Source: a virus. Taken from it: DNA of 43,427 nt. Location of the stretch: positions 1-43,427 of the IMG/VR virus record IMGVR_UViG_3300025112_000039. The stretch is one strand, 5' to 3'. Position numbers and translations under genes: made by a program. The notes under the pieces were generated by a model, which was not told the origin of the DNA, made no database searches, and saw nothing but the letters and a program-made list of their open reading frames with translations. Positions within the stretch are counted from its first letter, which is position 1, and each line of letters opens with the position of its first letter. This document shows, in pieces, positions 17,230-24,462 of the stretch.

Positions 17230-17592
17230 CTACAGTGTCCTCCTCAAATAAACGTAATTCTGGCTCCGAAAAGAAGTGTATTTGTGGAGGCTGTACGTAA
17301 CTTTTTTTTTGAACACGGCTCGTCGCTGTTCTTGTTCTGGTGTCCATTGTGCTTGAATAAGTGCCTTCATGCGTTGGATTCTCTTACGCATAGTCTCTTG
17401 GGCAAACTGACACGTCTCCATGTGTATCAATGCCCTGTACTCCTCGTCACTGGGGTCATCTTTGTGCAGGTAACCACGCTCTGGGTCTTTGAAGTTCTTC
17501 TTCACCCAGTACCGTTTGTCACAGAACCCGCACAAGTCGTCTCGGTTCTTCACTTCTACGATGTCCCTAGAACACCAACTGCAATACTCCAT
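17230..17592 (-). CDS. Zinc-finger protein with an A9 slip-prone run near its C-terminus
   Basis: 120 residues as read. CSWC and CGFCDKRYW near the N-terminus form a zinc knuckle. The centre is a charged helix (RKRIQRMKALIQAQW). Near the C-terminus a run of nine A (forward T at 17302-17310) encodes KKK. In the annotated frame the tail is VTYSLHKYTSFRSQNYVYLR and ends just before the next ATG. With one extra A the tail would be SYVQPPQIHFFSEPELRLFE plus EDTVDE, ending eight bases inside the next gene, which looks more protein-like. Either a base was lost in the homopolymer or slippage makes two products. It is closely coupled to the primase-helicase gene (GGAGGAATA before the ATG). Confidence 0.65.
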   Translation of the reverse strand: MEYCSWCSRDIVEVKNRDDLCGFCDKRYWVKKNFKDPERGYLHKDDPSDEEYRALIHMETCQFAQETMRKRIQRMKALIQAQWTPEQEQRRAVFKKKVTYSLHKYTSFRSQNYVYLRRTL

Positions 17593-19355
17593 TATTCCTC
17601 CGAGAATAACTGCTTCTCTGCTTCAAACTTGACACGAACCACGTGCTTACGGATAGGACCATTACGCCTTTTAACGAAATGGAAGTCTGTTTTATCTGTC
17701 TCTGCTCTTGGGTCAGAACTACGTCCCCACCAGTACAAACCAGCTACGAGGTCAGCGTCTTGTTCTAGTTGACCTGATTCCTTGAGGTCACTTGCCATGA
17801 ACTCGATCTTCCCACGCTTCTCTATCTCTCGTGATGCTTGACATAATGCAATCATAGCAATGTCTTCCTCACGGGCAATAGACTTTAATCTCAGGCTAAT
17901 GTCAGATACTTGCTCATAACGTGTAGCCTTATTGGATCGTAGTAATTGTACATAATCTATGACAACTGCATCAATGTTATATCCGTTCTTAAAGGCTCGC
18001 ACTTCACGCTCAACATCGTCAATGCTAGATACGTTACGGAAGTGTGGTGGTGTCCAGCCATCGTAGTAAGCCTCAACCATAGCCACGTATTCTTCTCTGT
18101 TGTCTATCCAATCCTGTTCATCTGTGACCCCTGTTATCTTCATCAGGCTACGCTTACCTACCTCAGTGGGACTCATTTCAGCATTGAGCATTAGTGCAGG
18201 ACGACCACATCGTGCAGCATGTTCAATCCATTGAGCACCAATAGCTGACTTACCATGTCCTGGTCGTGCCATAATCAGTGCCATCTCACCTTTGGAGATA
18301 CCGTCGATGGAGGCATCAATAGATGGGACACCAAAGGGTATGTAGTTACCCTCCTTTATAGAGAGCAGGGATGCTAGAGCACATTCCCTGAAGTCACCAG
18401 TTGGTTTTGAGGATACATGCTTGGGTGTCTGCTTTAGTTCATAGGCTCGTGTGATACAGCCCTGACGGAAGTCTTCACGATTAGCCTTATCGTATCCATG
18501 TTTATCTCCCCATAGCACCAATGCTTGGTCTATATCATCTGGGTGCATGTACTCATCGAGCATTGCGACAGTTAAAGAGAGGGCACATGCACTCTTAGAG
18601 CGATCCTTTAGCCCCTCAAGGTCACCTTCCCATCGTCGTGATAGCAATCCAGTGGGTCGATTAGACATCTGCTTCTTAATGGCAGGGTGTACATCATCCT
18701 TGTCTCGCTTCACCGTCAGAGGCTTTAGCCTAATGCCTAGTCGTGATGTAATCACCTTCAACTCAGCGACATCGGTGACCTTGAAATCAGGGTACATTGG
18801 CTCCCAGTTCTCAAGAACATCTACGAAGTGGGAGTTATTGTAGTAGGGTAATCTGACTAGGTTCCCTAGTCCCTTACCTGTTAGCCTATCCTGTCGTGGA
18901 TATATCTCAGGCATAGGTATGTCTAGATGATTGGATACAGCCGTAAAGAATGCTCGTGGTATCCATGCTTCTACTGGTGGTTCAAAGAGTAGCCATACGT
19001 GTGAGCCTATCCCTGATGCAGATACCTCCACAAAAGGTTCTAGCCCCTGTTGGTCTAAGAAGGTGAATAGCTGTTCTGTCTTCTCGACCCAAGCCGGATC
19101 GGGGTTATCAGGGTGTGAGTCAAAGTCCACACATGCCATGTGAACATTGCTATCCCCGTTAAGAACGTAGATGCCAATGCAATTATCGCCACCTAGGTGT
19201 TGTGTCTTGAAGTCTTCAATACTGAGAGGCTCGTGTAGTGCTCGTGGTGCAAAGCTATGGCCACGTGGCTGGACGGCAAATGTCTCAGTGTTCCCTTTGA
19301 AGTGTGTTAATATGCTTTCAATGTACTCATCCGTTAGTCCACTGTCGGTTCCCAT
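17592..19355 (-). CDS. Primase-helicase: AEP-type primase fused to DnaB-like helicase
   Basis: 587 residues; GGAGG lies seven bases before the ATG. Residues about 1-215 look like an archaeo-eukaryotic (AEP/TOTE-type) primase: DFD at 77-79, SGIGSH at 114-119 and NLVRLPYYNN at about 165-174. A linker of about 100 residues follows. From about residue 335 there is a RecA-like DnaB helicase domain with ARPGHGKS (Walker A, 363-370), LMLNAEMSP, DAVVIDYVQLL (Walker B) and LCQASREIEKRG, then a Gln/Arg-finger region (KESGQLEQDADLVAGLYW). It would prime and unwind phage DNA at the fork. The fusion joins an AEP primase, not a TOPRIM or DnaG domain, to the helicase. Its start overlaps the helicase-loader-like gene by 22 bases. 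Confidence 0.85.
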   Translation of the reverse strand: MGTDSGLTDEYIESILTHFKGNTETFAVQPRGHSFAPRALHEPLSIEDFKTQHLGGDNCIGIYVLNGDSNVHMACVDFDSHPDNPDPAWVEKTEQLFTFLDQQGLEPFVEVSASGIGSHVWLLFEPPVEAWIPRAFFTAVSNHLDIPMPEIYPRQDRLTGKGLGNLVRLPYYNNSHFVDVLENWEPMYPDFKVTDVAELKVITSRLGIRLKPLTVKRDKDDVHPAIKKQMSNRPTGLLSRRWEGDLEGLKDRSKSACALSLTVAMLDEYMHPDDIDQALVLWGDKHGYDKANREDFRQGCITRAYELKQTPKHVSSKPTGDFRECALASLLSIKEGNYIPFGVPSIDASIDGISKGEMALIMARPGHGKSAIGAQWIEHAARCGRPALMLNAEMSPTEVGKRSLMKITGVTDEQDWIDNREEYVAMVEAYYDGWTPPHFRNVSSIDDVEREVRAFKNGYNIDAVVIDYVQLLRSNKATRYEQVSDISLRLKSIAREEDIAMIALCQASREIEKRGKIEFMASDLKESGQLEQDADLVAGLYWWGRSSDPRAETDKTDFHFVKRRNGPIRKHVVRVKFEAEKQLFSEE

Positions 19356-19765
19356 TTAGGACCTCCAATCCCCCCGTTGGACTCCTCTTTACCCCATGCA
19401 GCAGGATCATCATCAAACCTATCCTGGTTTAAGAACGTAGCCATGTGCAAACAATACTTAGCTTCTTCTAATATCCTTGATTCAGGCCATACCTTAGCGT
19501 AGGCAAAGATGCCTCTGAGTATAACGCTCTCCGGCATAGGCAATTCAGGACGTGTTGTTTTGATGCGGAGCAGGGCATTGCGATAAGCCTTCGCAGCCAT
19601 CTTCTTACCAATCTTGCGAGGGTAGCCTGACCATGCTGCCTCAAACTCTGGTGTGTACAGGTCATCGGCATCTGCCTTACTCTTACGCTTCTTAGATTCC
19701 TTTTGCTTTATCATCTCAGTAAGCAAATCTCGTATCTCCACGAGCAATGATTCAATGTTGTTCAT
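19334..19765 (-). CDS. Helicase-loader / replisome-organiser-like protein
   Basis: 143 residues with AGGGAG before the ATG. A charged coiled-coil N-terminus (residues 1-35, Lys-rich at 22-30) precedes FEAAWSGYPRKIGKKMAAKA, and later YCLHMATFLNQDRFDDDPA. The pattern W-x-x-YP-K-x-GK-x-x-A followed by ATFLNQ.R is the conserved C-terminal region of phage replication-initiation and helicase-loading proteins. No AAA+ loader domain and no DNA-binding winged helix are present, so it is a short form carrying mainly the helicase-contact part. Its position directly before the DnaB-like gene supports the role. Confidence 0.6.
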   Translation of the reverse strand: MNNIESLLVEIRDLLTEMIKQKESKKRKSKADADDLYTPEFEAAWSGYPRKIGKKMAAKAYRNALLRIKTTRPELPMPESVILRGIFAYAKVWPESRILEEAKYCLHMATFLNQDRFDDDPAAWGKEESNGGIGGPKWEPTVD

Positions 19766-19783
19766 ACCTATCTCCCTATAGAT

Positions 19784-19835
19784 AAAAAAAGCTGACTGCC
19801 AATCCCCCCGATGAAAAAGAGATATGACAGCCAGC
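19784..19835 (-). terminator. Rho-independent terminator
   Basis: On the minus strand GCTGGCTGTC (19835-19826) pairs with GGCAGTCAGC (19800-19791) over ten positions (two G-U), with a 25-nt loop, followed by seven T residues (19790-19784). It lies between the SSB-like gene and the helicase-loader-like gene. Full termination would starve the primase-helicase of transcripts, so partial read-through or regulated antitermination is likely. Confidence 0.7.
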
Positions 19836-19857
19836 CCAACGAGGAGGTTGTCTCCCC

Positions 19858-20343
19858 TTAGAACGTGCTTTCCCGTTCAGGTGGCGTAGTCGTAGTCGGT
19901 GCTGGTGTTGGAACACCCTTCACCATCTTATGTGACCACTTCGCTGCCTCCTGTTTAGCAGTCATGGTATCCATTGTGGTGGACGAAGAACTACTCCCGC
20001 TGGAGATGTCCCAGTCCTCACCATGTGTACCTTCTTTCATGTACAACGCAACCTTGTTCCCTATGATACTGATAGCATCGGTATCGTCAAGGCTAAATTG
20101 ATCCAATGACCCAACAAACCCTGCTGTTGCCAGCTTCTTGATTGTAAATTCAGAAGACTTCTCTGTTAGGTACAGTCGTACCGTCCTTCGAGTCTCTGGA
20201 TTAACAGGCCCACTTGTCGTATGAACCAAGCTACCAAACTTGATTTCAAACGTAGGGTGTCCGTTTTTAGAAAGGGTTAGTTCCTGCGAGATGACCTCGC
20301 CCTCGTAATTGCCAGTAGGTAACTGGCTTTCAAAATTTGACAT
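19858..20343 (-). CDS. Putative single-stranded DNA-binding protein (phage SSB-like)
   Basis: 161 residues; AGGAG lies eight bases before the ATG. The first 115 residues are beta-rich (NYEGEVISQELTLSKNGHPT, then FEIKFGSL, VRLYLTEKSSEF, IGNKVALYMKEG), fitting an OB-like single domain. A Ser/Thr-rich linker and a Pro/Thr-rich tail ending ERESTF follow. The order core, disordered linker and terminal Phe recalls SSB proteins, though the typical acidic tip is reduced. Its place between a Sak4-like ATPase and replication genes is a common site for phage SSB or DUF669-type proteins. Homology is not certain by eye. Confidence 0.55.
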   Translation of the reverse strand: MSNFESQLPTGNYEGEVISQELTLSKNGHPTFEIKFGSLVHTTSGPVNPETRRTVRLYLTEKSSEFTIKKLATAGFVGSLDQFSLDDTDAISIIGNKVALYMKEGTHGEDWDISSGSSSSSTTMDTMTAKQEAAKWSHKMVKGVPTPAPTTTTPPERESTF

Positions 20344-20381
20344 ATCTATATCTCCTATATGATGTCAACAACCTAGAAATA

Positions 20382-21152
20382 TTACAGATTTAACGTACCT
20401 GTAATAACTTTTGCAGCAGCTTCTGCACTACTGCCGAGTAAGTATTGTTCTTCCATGCCATGGCGGTTCTTACAAACCCGCGCCGGATTAATGCTTGTAT
20501 ACATGATGCGATCACTCGTACCATGAGCCTTAGCCTTACCATTTGTCTCTTCGATATTCTGGACACAGCCTAGCTGTAAGATATTGTCAGACCAACGAGC
20601 CGTCAATGCCCAAATATATCTATTCGCAGCAGGCTGCCATCGGTCGTAGTCAATGGTGTCAGGTGATTTCATCTTCTTGACCTCAATATGTGCCAAGATG
20701 ATTACATTGGTTCCCTTGTCAGCAATCATGTTAAGCACATGTAGGAACGACCTCCAACTATCTGCTGTTTCTGTCCAACCATTAAAAAATTGCTCAAATT
20801 TCTGACGATTACCACCGTACTTGGTATCCTTAATATGTTCAGAAGCCAATGCCTCAAACCCATCAAGGGCATCGAGCACAAGGGTTCCTGGAACCTTATC
20901 AGACTCCAGTAATTCATCGAGTGCTCGACATGTATCCAACCAATTATCCATTGGTGGAAATGCTGGTGTCGCTGGAATCTGACCAGCTTCATGCAATATA
21001 CCTAATGAATCCTCGCCAGCAGCTACTAAAAATACAGGGTCAGGGAAATGTGCTGCTGTACTTGTCTTCCCTACACCCTCACCGCCTGAGATGACTGTCT
21101 TTTCACCTCTGGTCGTTGTTGCGGTCGTGATTCTCTCTAAAAAACTACTCAT
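20382..21152 (-). CDS. Sak4-like RecA-fold ATPase (AAA_24)
   Basis: 256 residues from the ATG at 21152, which has AGGAG nine bases upstream; six extra codons in the longest reading have no SD. Walker A is GEGVGKTS (24-31), followed by AAHFPDPVFLVAAGEDS. Walker B-like GTLVLDALDGFEAL and the later NVIILAHIEVK fit the P-loop/RecA core. The C-terminal part has the RYIWALTARWSDNIL stretch typical of the phage AAA_24/Sak4 group. Sak4 proteins promote single-strand annealing and recombination with phage SSB. Here the SSB-like gene is directly downstream and a RecB/Cas4-like nuclease directly upstream, a recombination set. The start overlaps the nuclease stop by eight bases. Confidence 0.85.
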   Translation of the reverse strand: MSSFLERITTATTTRGEKTVISGGEGVGKTSTAAHFPDPVFLVAAGEDSLGILHEAGQIPATPAFPPMDNWLDTCRALDELLESDKVPGTLVLDALDGFEALASEHIKDTKYGGNRQKFEQFFNGWTETADSWRSFLHVLNMIADKGTNVIILAHIEVKKMKSPDTIDYDRWQPAANRYIWALTARWSDNILQLGCVQNIEETNGKAKAHGTSDRIMYTSINPARVCKNRHGMEEQYLLGSSAEAAAKVITGTLNL

Positions 21153-22194
21153 TGCTACTCTCCTGTGCAATTAAACTTCTAAAATAAAACTCTACTCCTA
21201 AATGAAATAACGATCCTATACGAAGGGATTGAGTATCGTAACCCACCTTCTGTATGGATTCTTCGTATCTGTAATAGAACTTCCTACGACATGACTTGAA
21301 ACATGTAGCCTTTGAGAACGAAATCTTATTGCTACCTTTCTTGTTTCCACCTTGTCGTGGTTCCCAGTCCCCATTGTCTTCGGTGCTCGTGCCATCACAT
21401 AGGCTCATGTACTCACACTTAGACCCGTATGCTAGGCACTGACTAGTGTTCTTGTAGAAATGGTCAATCCCAGTGTTCTGACATTCCTCAATGTCGTCCA
21501 GGACCAACTCCATTGCGTACAGTTCATTCACCATGTCAACATTGTTACGATGAATCGGTGCGCTGCGAGCAAAGTACTTCTCAGGGTTCTGCTCAATGTG
21601 CTGATTGATACGGATCAAGTAACACTCGGCATTTTCCTTAGCCTTGGGGTCTGATTCGTACAATTCTTGTGTAGTTTTGCATACTTCTACGCCTAAGTAC
21701 GTTCCATCTTCAATGATTTCACGTCTAGTGCCCCCAGCTTCGCTTGTATCGCCTTTGGGTATGCTTTTCGGTCTTAGGGTCGGGACTTTGATATAGTCGA
21801 TTAGCGTGTGCGTGAGAGGCTCTCCTGATGCTGCCATTAACATGGAGTATAGGGTCACTTGTTCACTAACATTCGCTGTTAGGAACGGATACACCCCATC
21901 GGAGTCGGCATCTCGCTGCCCAGTCTTATGTTCTAGCTGGACTAGCTTGCTGCCATCACGCACAATCGTATCGAGTTTACCGTAGATTTTGTACTCGGTA
22001 TTGTTCACGTTGGAGTTGACGCTAAACTCTCGTTCAGCTTCGGCCTCGACGATCTTATATGTATCGTCCTTGTAATGCTTGGTGTAGCCCATGAATATGG
22101 CTGTAGCTTTAGCGAAGTCTATGGGAGTTGTCTTGGCTTTCTCCAGATACATAGCTTCGAGTCCCGCACGCATGGCGGTGGGATGATCCTTCAT
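21145..22194 (-). CDS. RecB/Cas4-like PD-(D/E)XK nuclease with its N-terminal module moved to the C-terminus
   Basis: 349 residues from the ATG at 22194, preceded by AGGAGACTACG; the longer reading through 22305 crosses a structured leader and is not used. Catalytic residues are E56 (AEREF), D75 (GKLDTIV) and E88/K90 (LVQLEHKTG). A Cys cluster CLAYGSKCEYMSLC follows near residues 250-265. The segment ISFSKATCFKSCRRKFYYRY ... LRIGSLFHLGVEFYF then appears at residues about 291-340. In the RecB/Cas4 family that segment, with the first Fe-S Cys and the motif I His, normally opens the protein. The gene therefore looks circularly permuted, or is a remnant of a tandem duplication. It is probably an exonuclease working with the adjacent Sak4-like ATPase. 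Confidence 0.8.
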   Translation of the reverse strand: MKDHPTAMRAGLEAMYLEKAKTTPIDFAKATAIFMGYTKHYKDDTYKIVEAEAEREFSVNSNVNNTEYKIYGKLDTIVRDGSKLVQLEHKTGQRDADSDGVYPFLTANVSEQVTLYSMLMAASGEPLTHTLIDYIKVPTLRPKSIPKGDTSEAGGTRREIIEDGTYLGVEVCKTTQELYESDPKAKENAECYLIRINQHIEQNPEKYFARSAPIHRNNVDMVNELYAMELVLDDIEECQNTGIDHFYKNTSQCLAYGSKCEYMSLCDGTSTEDNGDWEPRQGGNKKGSNKISFSKATCFKSCRRKFYYRYEESIQKVGYDTQSLRIGSLFHLGVEFYFRSLIAQESSNE

Positions 22195-22212
22195 CGTAGT
22201 CTCCTGTGTCAA

Positions 22213-22230
22213 TACCCCTGCAAAGGGGTA
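22213..22230 (-). promoter_or_regulatory. Leader hairpin before the nuclease start
   Basis: TACCCCT and AGGGGTA form a seven-base-pair stem with a four-base loop, ending 18 bases before the ATG at 22194 and just ahead of ACAGGAGACTACG. A similar CCCCT...AGGGG hairpin stands before the methyltransferase gene with the same AGGAGACTACGATG. Confidence 0.5.
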
Positions 22231-22284
22231 AGGGTTTTCCTGTGTTATAGTACGCTCGTAATGCTCGGCACGCCTCGCATCACT

Positions 22285-22327
22285 CGCTCGTCCCGCACCC
22301 CACAAAAGGGTGCAAGGGACAAGAGCG
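22285..22327 (-). ncRNA. Strong structured leader hairpin with two paired bulges
   Basis: Read on the minus strand, CGCTC, GTCCC and GCACCC, separated by two TT bulges, pair exactly with GGGTGC, GGGAC and GAGCG around a TTTTGTG loop: 16 base pairs in three blocks. It lies in a 185-nt leader between a promoter and the nuclease gene. No U-run follows in either direction, so it is not a simple terminator. It could be a regulatory leader or an independent small RNA. Confidence 0.55.
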
Positions 22328-22352
22328 ACAGTGACATACTGTTTCCTGAAAT

Positions 22353-22383
22353 ATTATACTAATCATTTTCCAAGCTGTGTCAA
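22353..22383 (-). promoter_or_regulatory. Internal minus-strand promoter for the nuclease/replication genes
   Basis: TTGACA (22383-22378, overlapping the stop of the upstream gene) and a perfect TATAAT (22358-22353) are separated by 19 bases. The spacing is longer than the ideal 17, but both hexamers are exact sigma-70-type. It would feed the structured leader and the nuclease. Confidence 0.6.
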
Positions 22384-22679
22384 TCACAATTCTCAGTATT
22401 TTTTTCAGGATCGTCCTCATCTGTATCCTTATCGGCAGCAATGCCGCTATTCATTAGCCCAATTCCACAGTCTATATCGGTCTTAGCGAATAAGAAAATT
22501 AATTTGGCAAATTTCAAGTCCCTATCCCACAAACCAGTGGTTAATTCATCGTTGTAATGAATGAGGTCAAAGCATTTGGTGATGCAGTTGTAGTCACTCG
22601 GTACACCTGTACGGATATAGAAGCGCATCTCGCTGACCAATTCACGGATCATGCCCCGATACTTCCTAGTCCTGACCAT
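22380..22679 (-). CDS. Hypothetical protein, 99 residues
   Basis: I chose the ATG at 22679, which has GGGAGAGG upstream and overlaps the end of the HTH gene by 14 bases; a start at 22706 is possible. The first half is basic and helical (RTRKYRGMIRELVSEMRFYI). The second contains a hydrophobic helix (FAKLIFLFAKTDIDCGIGL), and the C-terminus is very acidic (DKDTDEDDPEKNTEN). Not recognised. Tight coupling to the HTH protein suggests a shared role. Confidence 0.6.
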   Translation of the reverse strand: MVRTRKYRGMIRELVSEMRFYIRTGVPSDYNCITKCFDLIHYNDELTTGLWDRDLKFAKLIFLFAKTDIDCGIGLMNSGIAADKDTDEDDPEKNTENCD

Positions 22680-22896
22680 CTGTATCCTCTCCCTGTACGT
22701 ATACATGGATTCCTACCACACCGGCAGCACTGAACAGTGTATCCCACATTAGTTTGCGCTCGCCCTTCTTATAGTAATGCCATGCTACTGGACTAAAACC
22801 GCCGGTCTTGCATAACTCAACCTTCGTCATGCCGATCTTGGTACGTTTCTTTTCAATCAAATTAAACAGTTGTCGTTCAGATTCTATATTAATCAT
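22666..22896 (-). CDS. Small HTH (Xre/Cro-like) DNA-binding protein
   Basis: 76 residues. The ATG at 22896 overlaps the stop of the recombinase gene, so translation is probably coupled; the longer reading lies inside that gene. The core LFNLIEKKRTKIGMTKVELC, then GFSPVAWHYYKKGERKLMWD and LFSAAGVVGIHV, has the helix-turn-helix pattern of Cro/CI-type regulators (T-x-x-E-L, W-x-x-x-x-G). It lacks a dimerisation or cleavage domain, so Cro-like control is more likely than a lysogeny repressor. The palindromes at 27.7 kb are candidate operators. Confidence 0.7.
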   Translation of the reverse strand: MINIESERQLFNLIEKKRTKIGMTKVELCKTGGFSPVAWHYYKKGERKLMWDTLFSAAGVVGIHVYVQGEDTDGQD

Positions 22897-23575
22897 TTGG
22901 TACTCGTTTCTTGCTAATGTAAATTTTACGGATTGATTCTTTTCCAAACTTGTTACCCAGTCGATTCGTGTGTCCATAGTCCTCTAGGACATCAGAGATT
23001 TCACGGTATGATAGACCTGCATCACGTAGCTTGTATACCTTGCGACATATATCTGCCTCAGCAGGACACAATCTGACGTACTTAGGTCGGTCAGGGTCTT
23101 TCTCCCAACCAAAGGGTGCTTTGAGGCCACACAGACGGTCCTGGCTACGCATGTGGTCAAATGCTGCCATAGTACGCTCAACAATAATCTCACGTTCCCA
23201 TTGGGCAATTACGCTAAACATATTAGCCACCATGCGACCACCTGCTGTACTCGTATCAATGCTATCCATAATCGCAATGAGATTCTTATCGCACTTGGCG
23301 AATGTATCCATGAGATTAGCCCAGTCTTTTATGGATCGGGACAATCGGTCTAGCTTAGTGATTACCATGCCATCAATGTTGTCACCCGTAAGGTCAAACA
23401 TCGCATCACGGATACCACGTCTGCGCAGGTCACGACCGGATTCACCCTTGTCCTGATAGATACGAATCAAATCGTACTCCATCAACTCACAGTGAACACG
23501 TATCTTAGTGCATTGGTCACTCAGGCTTAGACCCTGATCGCCAGTTGATACACGAGCATATCCTATGACTCGCAT
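22889..23575 (-). CDS. Serine recombinase (resolvase/invertase family)
   Basis: 228 residues. The start MRVIGYARVSTGDQGLS contains the catalytic Ser10 and Arg8 of the resolvase domain. YQDKGESGRDLRRRG, MVITKLDRLSRS and the VIAQWEREIIVERT helix follow in the usual order. The C-terminal part (KVYKLRDAGLSYREISDVLE) is a compact DNA-binding domain. The length is that of Tn3/Hin-like resolvases, not of large serine integrases. It may resolve genome multimers, invert DNA or help the element move. No attachment sites were seen. It overlaps the T5orf172 gene upstream and the HTH gene downstream. Confidence 0.85.
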   Translation of the reverse strand: MRVIGYARVSTGDQGLSLSDQCTKIRVHCELMEYDLIRIYQDKGESGRDLRRRGIRDAMFDLTGDNIDGMVITKLDRLSRSIKDWANLMDTFAKCDKNLIAIMDSIDTSTAGGRMVANMFSVIAQWEREIIVERTMAAFDHMRSQDRLCGLKAPFGWEKDPDRPKYVRLCPAEADICRKVYKLRDAGLSYREISDVLEDYGHTNRLGNKFGKESIRKIYISKKRVPND

Positions 23576-24462
23576 TGTGTATCCTCCTTGTCAGCAAAGT
23601 AAGACTTTACCTCGCTGAGATCATCAGCATCGAGTTTGAACCACTCACCACGTACTCGCTTGTCTGCAAATTTCCTGTGGAGTGCAGTCTCATCAAAATG
23701 AAAACCCGAATTATGAAACAGCAACTCAATGGTTGGTTTCTCGCTCTGGAGGGTTTTCTCACGACGAGTAGGGTTAGTGGATCGACCAATCTTGTAAAGC
23801 CCAGTGTTCTTGTCAATCATCACGTAGACATTGGTTGGTTTTATATTAGAACTTTTCTCTTTGGTAACTCGCTCACCAATATGGGAGATGCAAATTCGTT
23901 CGTCATAGCTCTTCCCCAAACTCCACGATTCAAAGTTTCTATCGAGCAGTAACCCTTTAATTTGCGGGTAGTTGTGGTTTCCTCTACCATAACCACTAGG
24001 AACATGTAGCGTATTATAGAGTTTGCTGTCGGAGATTTTCACATAACACGGCAAGATCGGTTCGCTGTCGTTATCAAAATGTGTGATTACTCTTTCTCCG
24101 TTGTAATCGTAACCGCGCGTACTGCAATCGAAACCCGAAAGCTCACATTCGGGACAGTCTTCAAATGAAAAGTTCTTTACCTCTCCATCAATGTAAGTGC
24201 CGTCCGTACTAGACCACGCAGTTCGATCTTCTTGTGAATATATTGATAACCGTCTTGGTGAAATCCATTGCTTTACAGGTGACGGTAGTATGAGTTTATA
24301 AAAACAGTTCGTTCTAGGCATTAGGTTAGCCTTTATCTTTTTCCTGTTTTTATCAATCCACTCCTTTCGGTCTTGTTTAATTTCTTTCACCTGAGACTGC
24401 AAGGCATCTATCTGTTCCTGGTATGAACCAAATTGGTCACAAAGTATTTGTTTATCGTTCAT
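23563..24462 (-). CDS. T5orf172 (GIY-YIG-like) domain protein
   Basis: 299 residues. An N-terminal coiled coil (YQEQIDALQSQVKEIKQDRK) is followed by a middle region with Cys pairs (CPECELSGFDC). At about residues 210-290 lies the T5orf172 domain: NVYVMIDKNTGLYKIGRSTN, then PTRREKTLQ, a histidine region and RGEWFKL. T5orf172 is a branch of the GIY-YIG nuclease superfamily; many members are phage early proteins and some are mobile. The start motif ACCGATGAA overlaps the end of the preceding gene. A nuclease or regulator role is likely but unproved. Confidence 0.75.
   Translation of the reverse strand: MNDKQILCDQFGSYQEQIDALQSQVKEIKQDRKEWIDKNRKKIKANLMPRTNCFYKLILPSPVKQWISPRRLSIYSQEDRTAWSSTDGTYIDGEVKNFSFEDCPECELSGFDCSTRGYDYNGERVITHFDNDSEPILPCYVKISDSKLYNTLHVPSGYGRGNHNYPQIKGLLLDRNFESWSLGKSYDERICISHIGERVTKEKSSNIKPTNVYVMIDKNTGLYKIGRSTNPTRREKTLQSEKPTIELLFHNSGFHFDETALHRKFADKRVRGEWFKLDADDLSEVKSYFADKEDTQCES

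Noticed and set aside
22195-22305. Longer N-terminus of the nuclease starting at 22305
   Set aside because: This stretch forms strong hairpins, has no SD at the upstream start and looks unlike the family; the ATG at 22194 has AGGAG.
22285-22327. Rho-independent terminator
   Set aside because: The stem is strong but no U-run follows on either strand.
22889-23575. Integrase proving a temperate lifestyle
   Set aside because: The recombinase is resolvase-sized, no att sites were found, and the HTH protein lacks a CI-type repressor domain.
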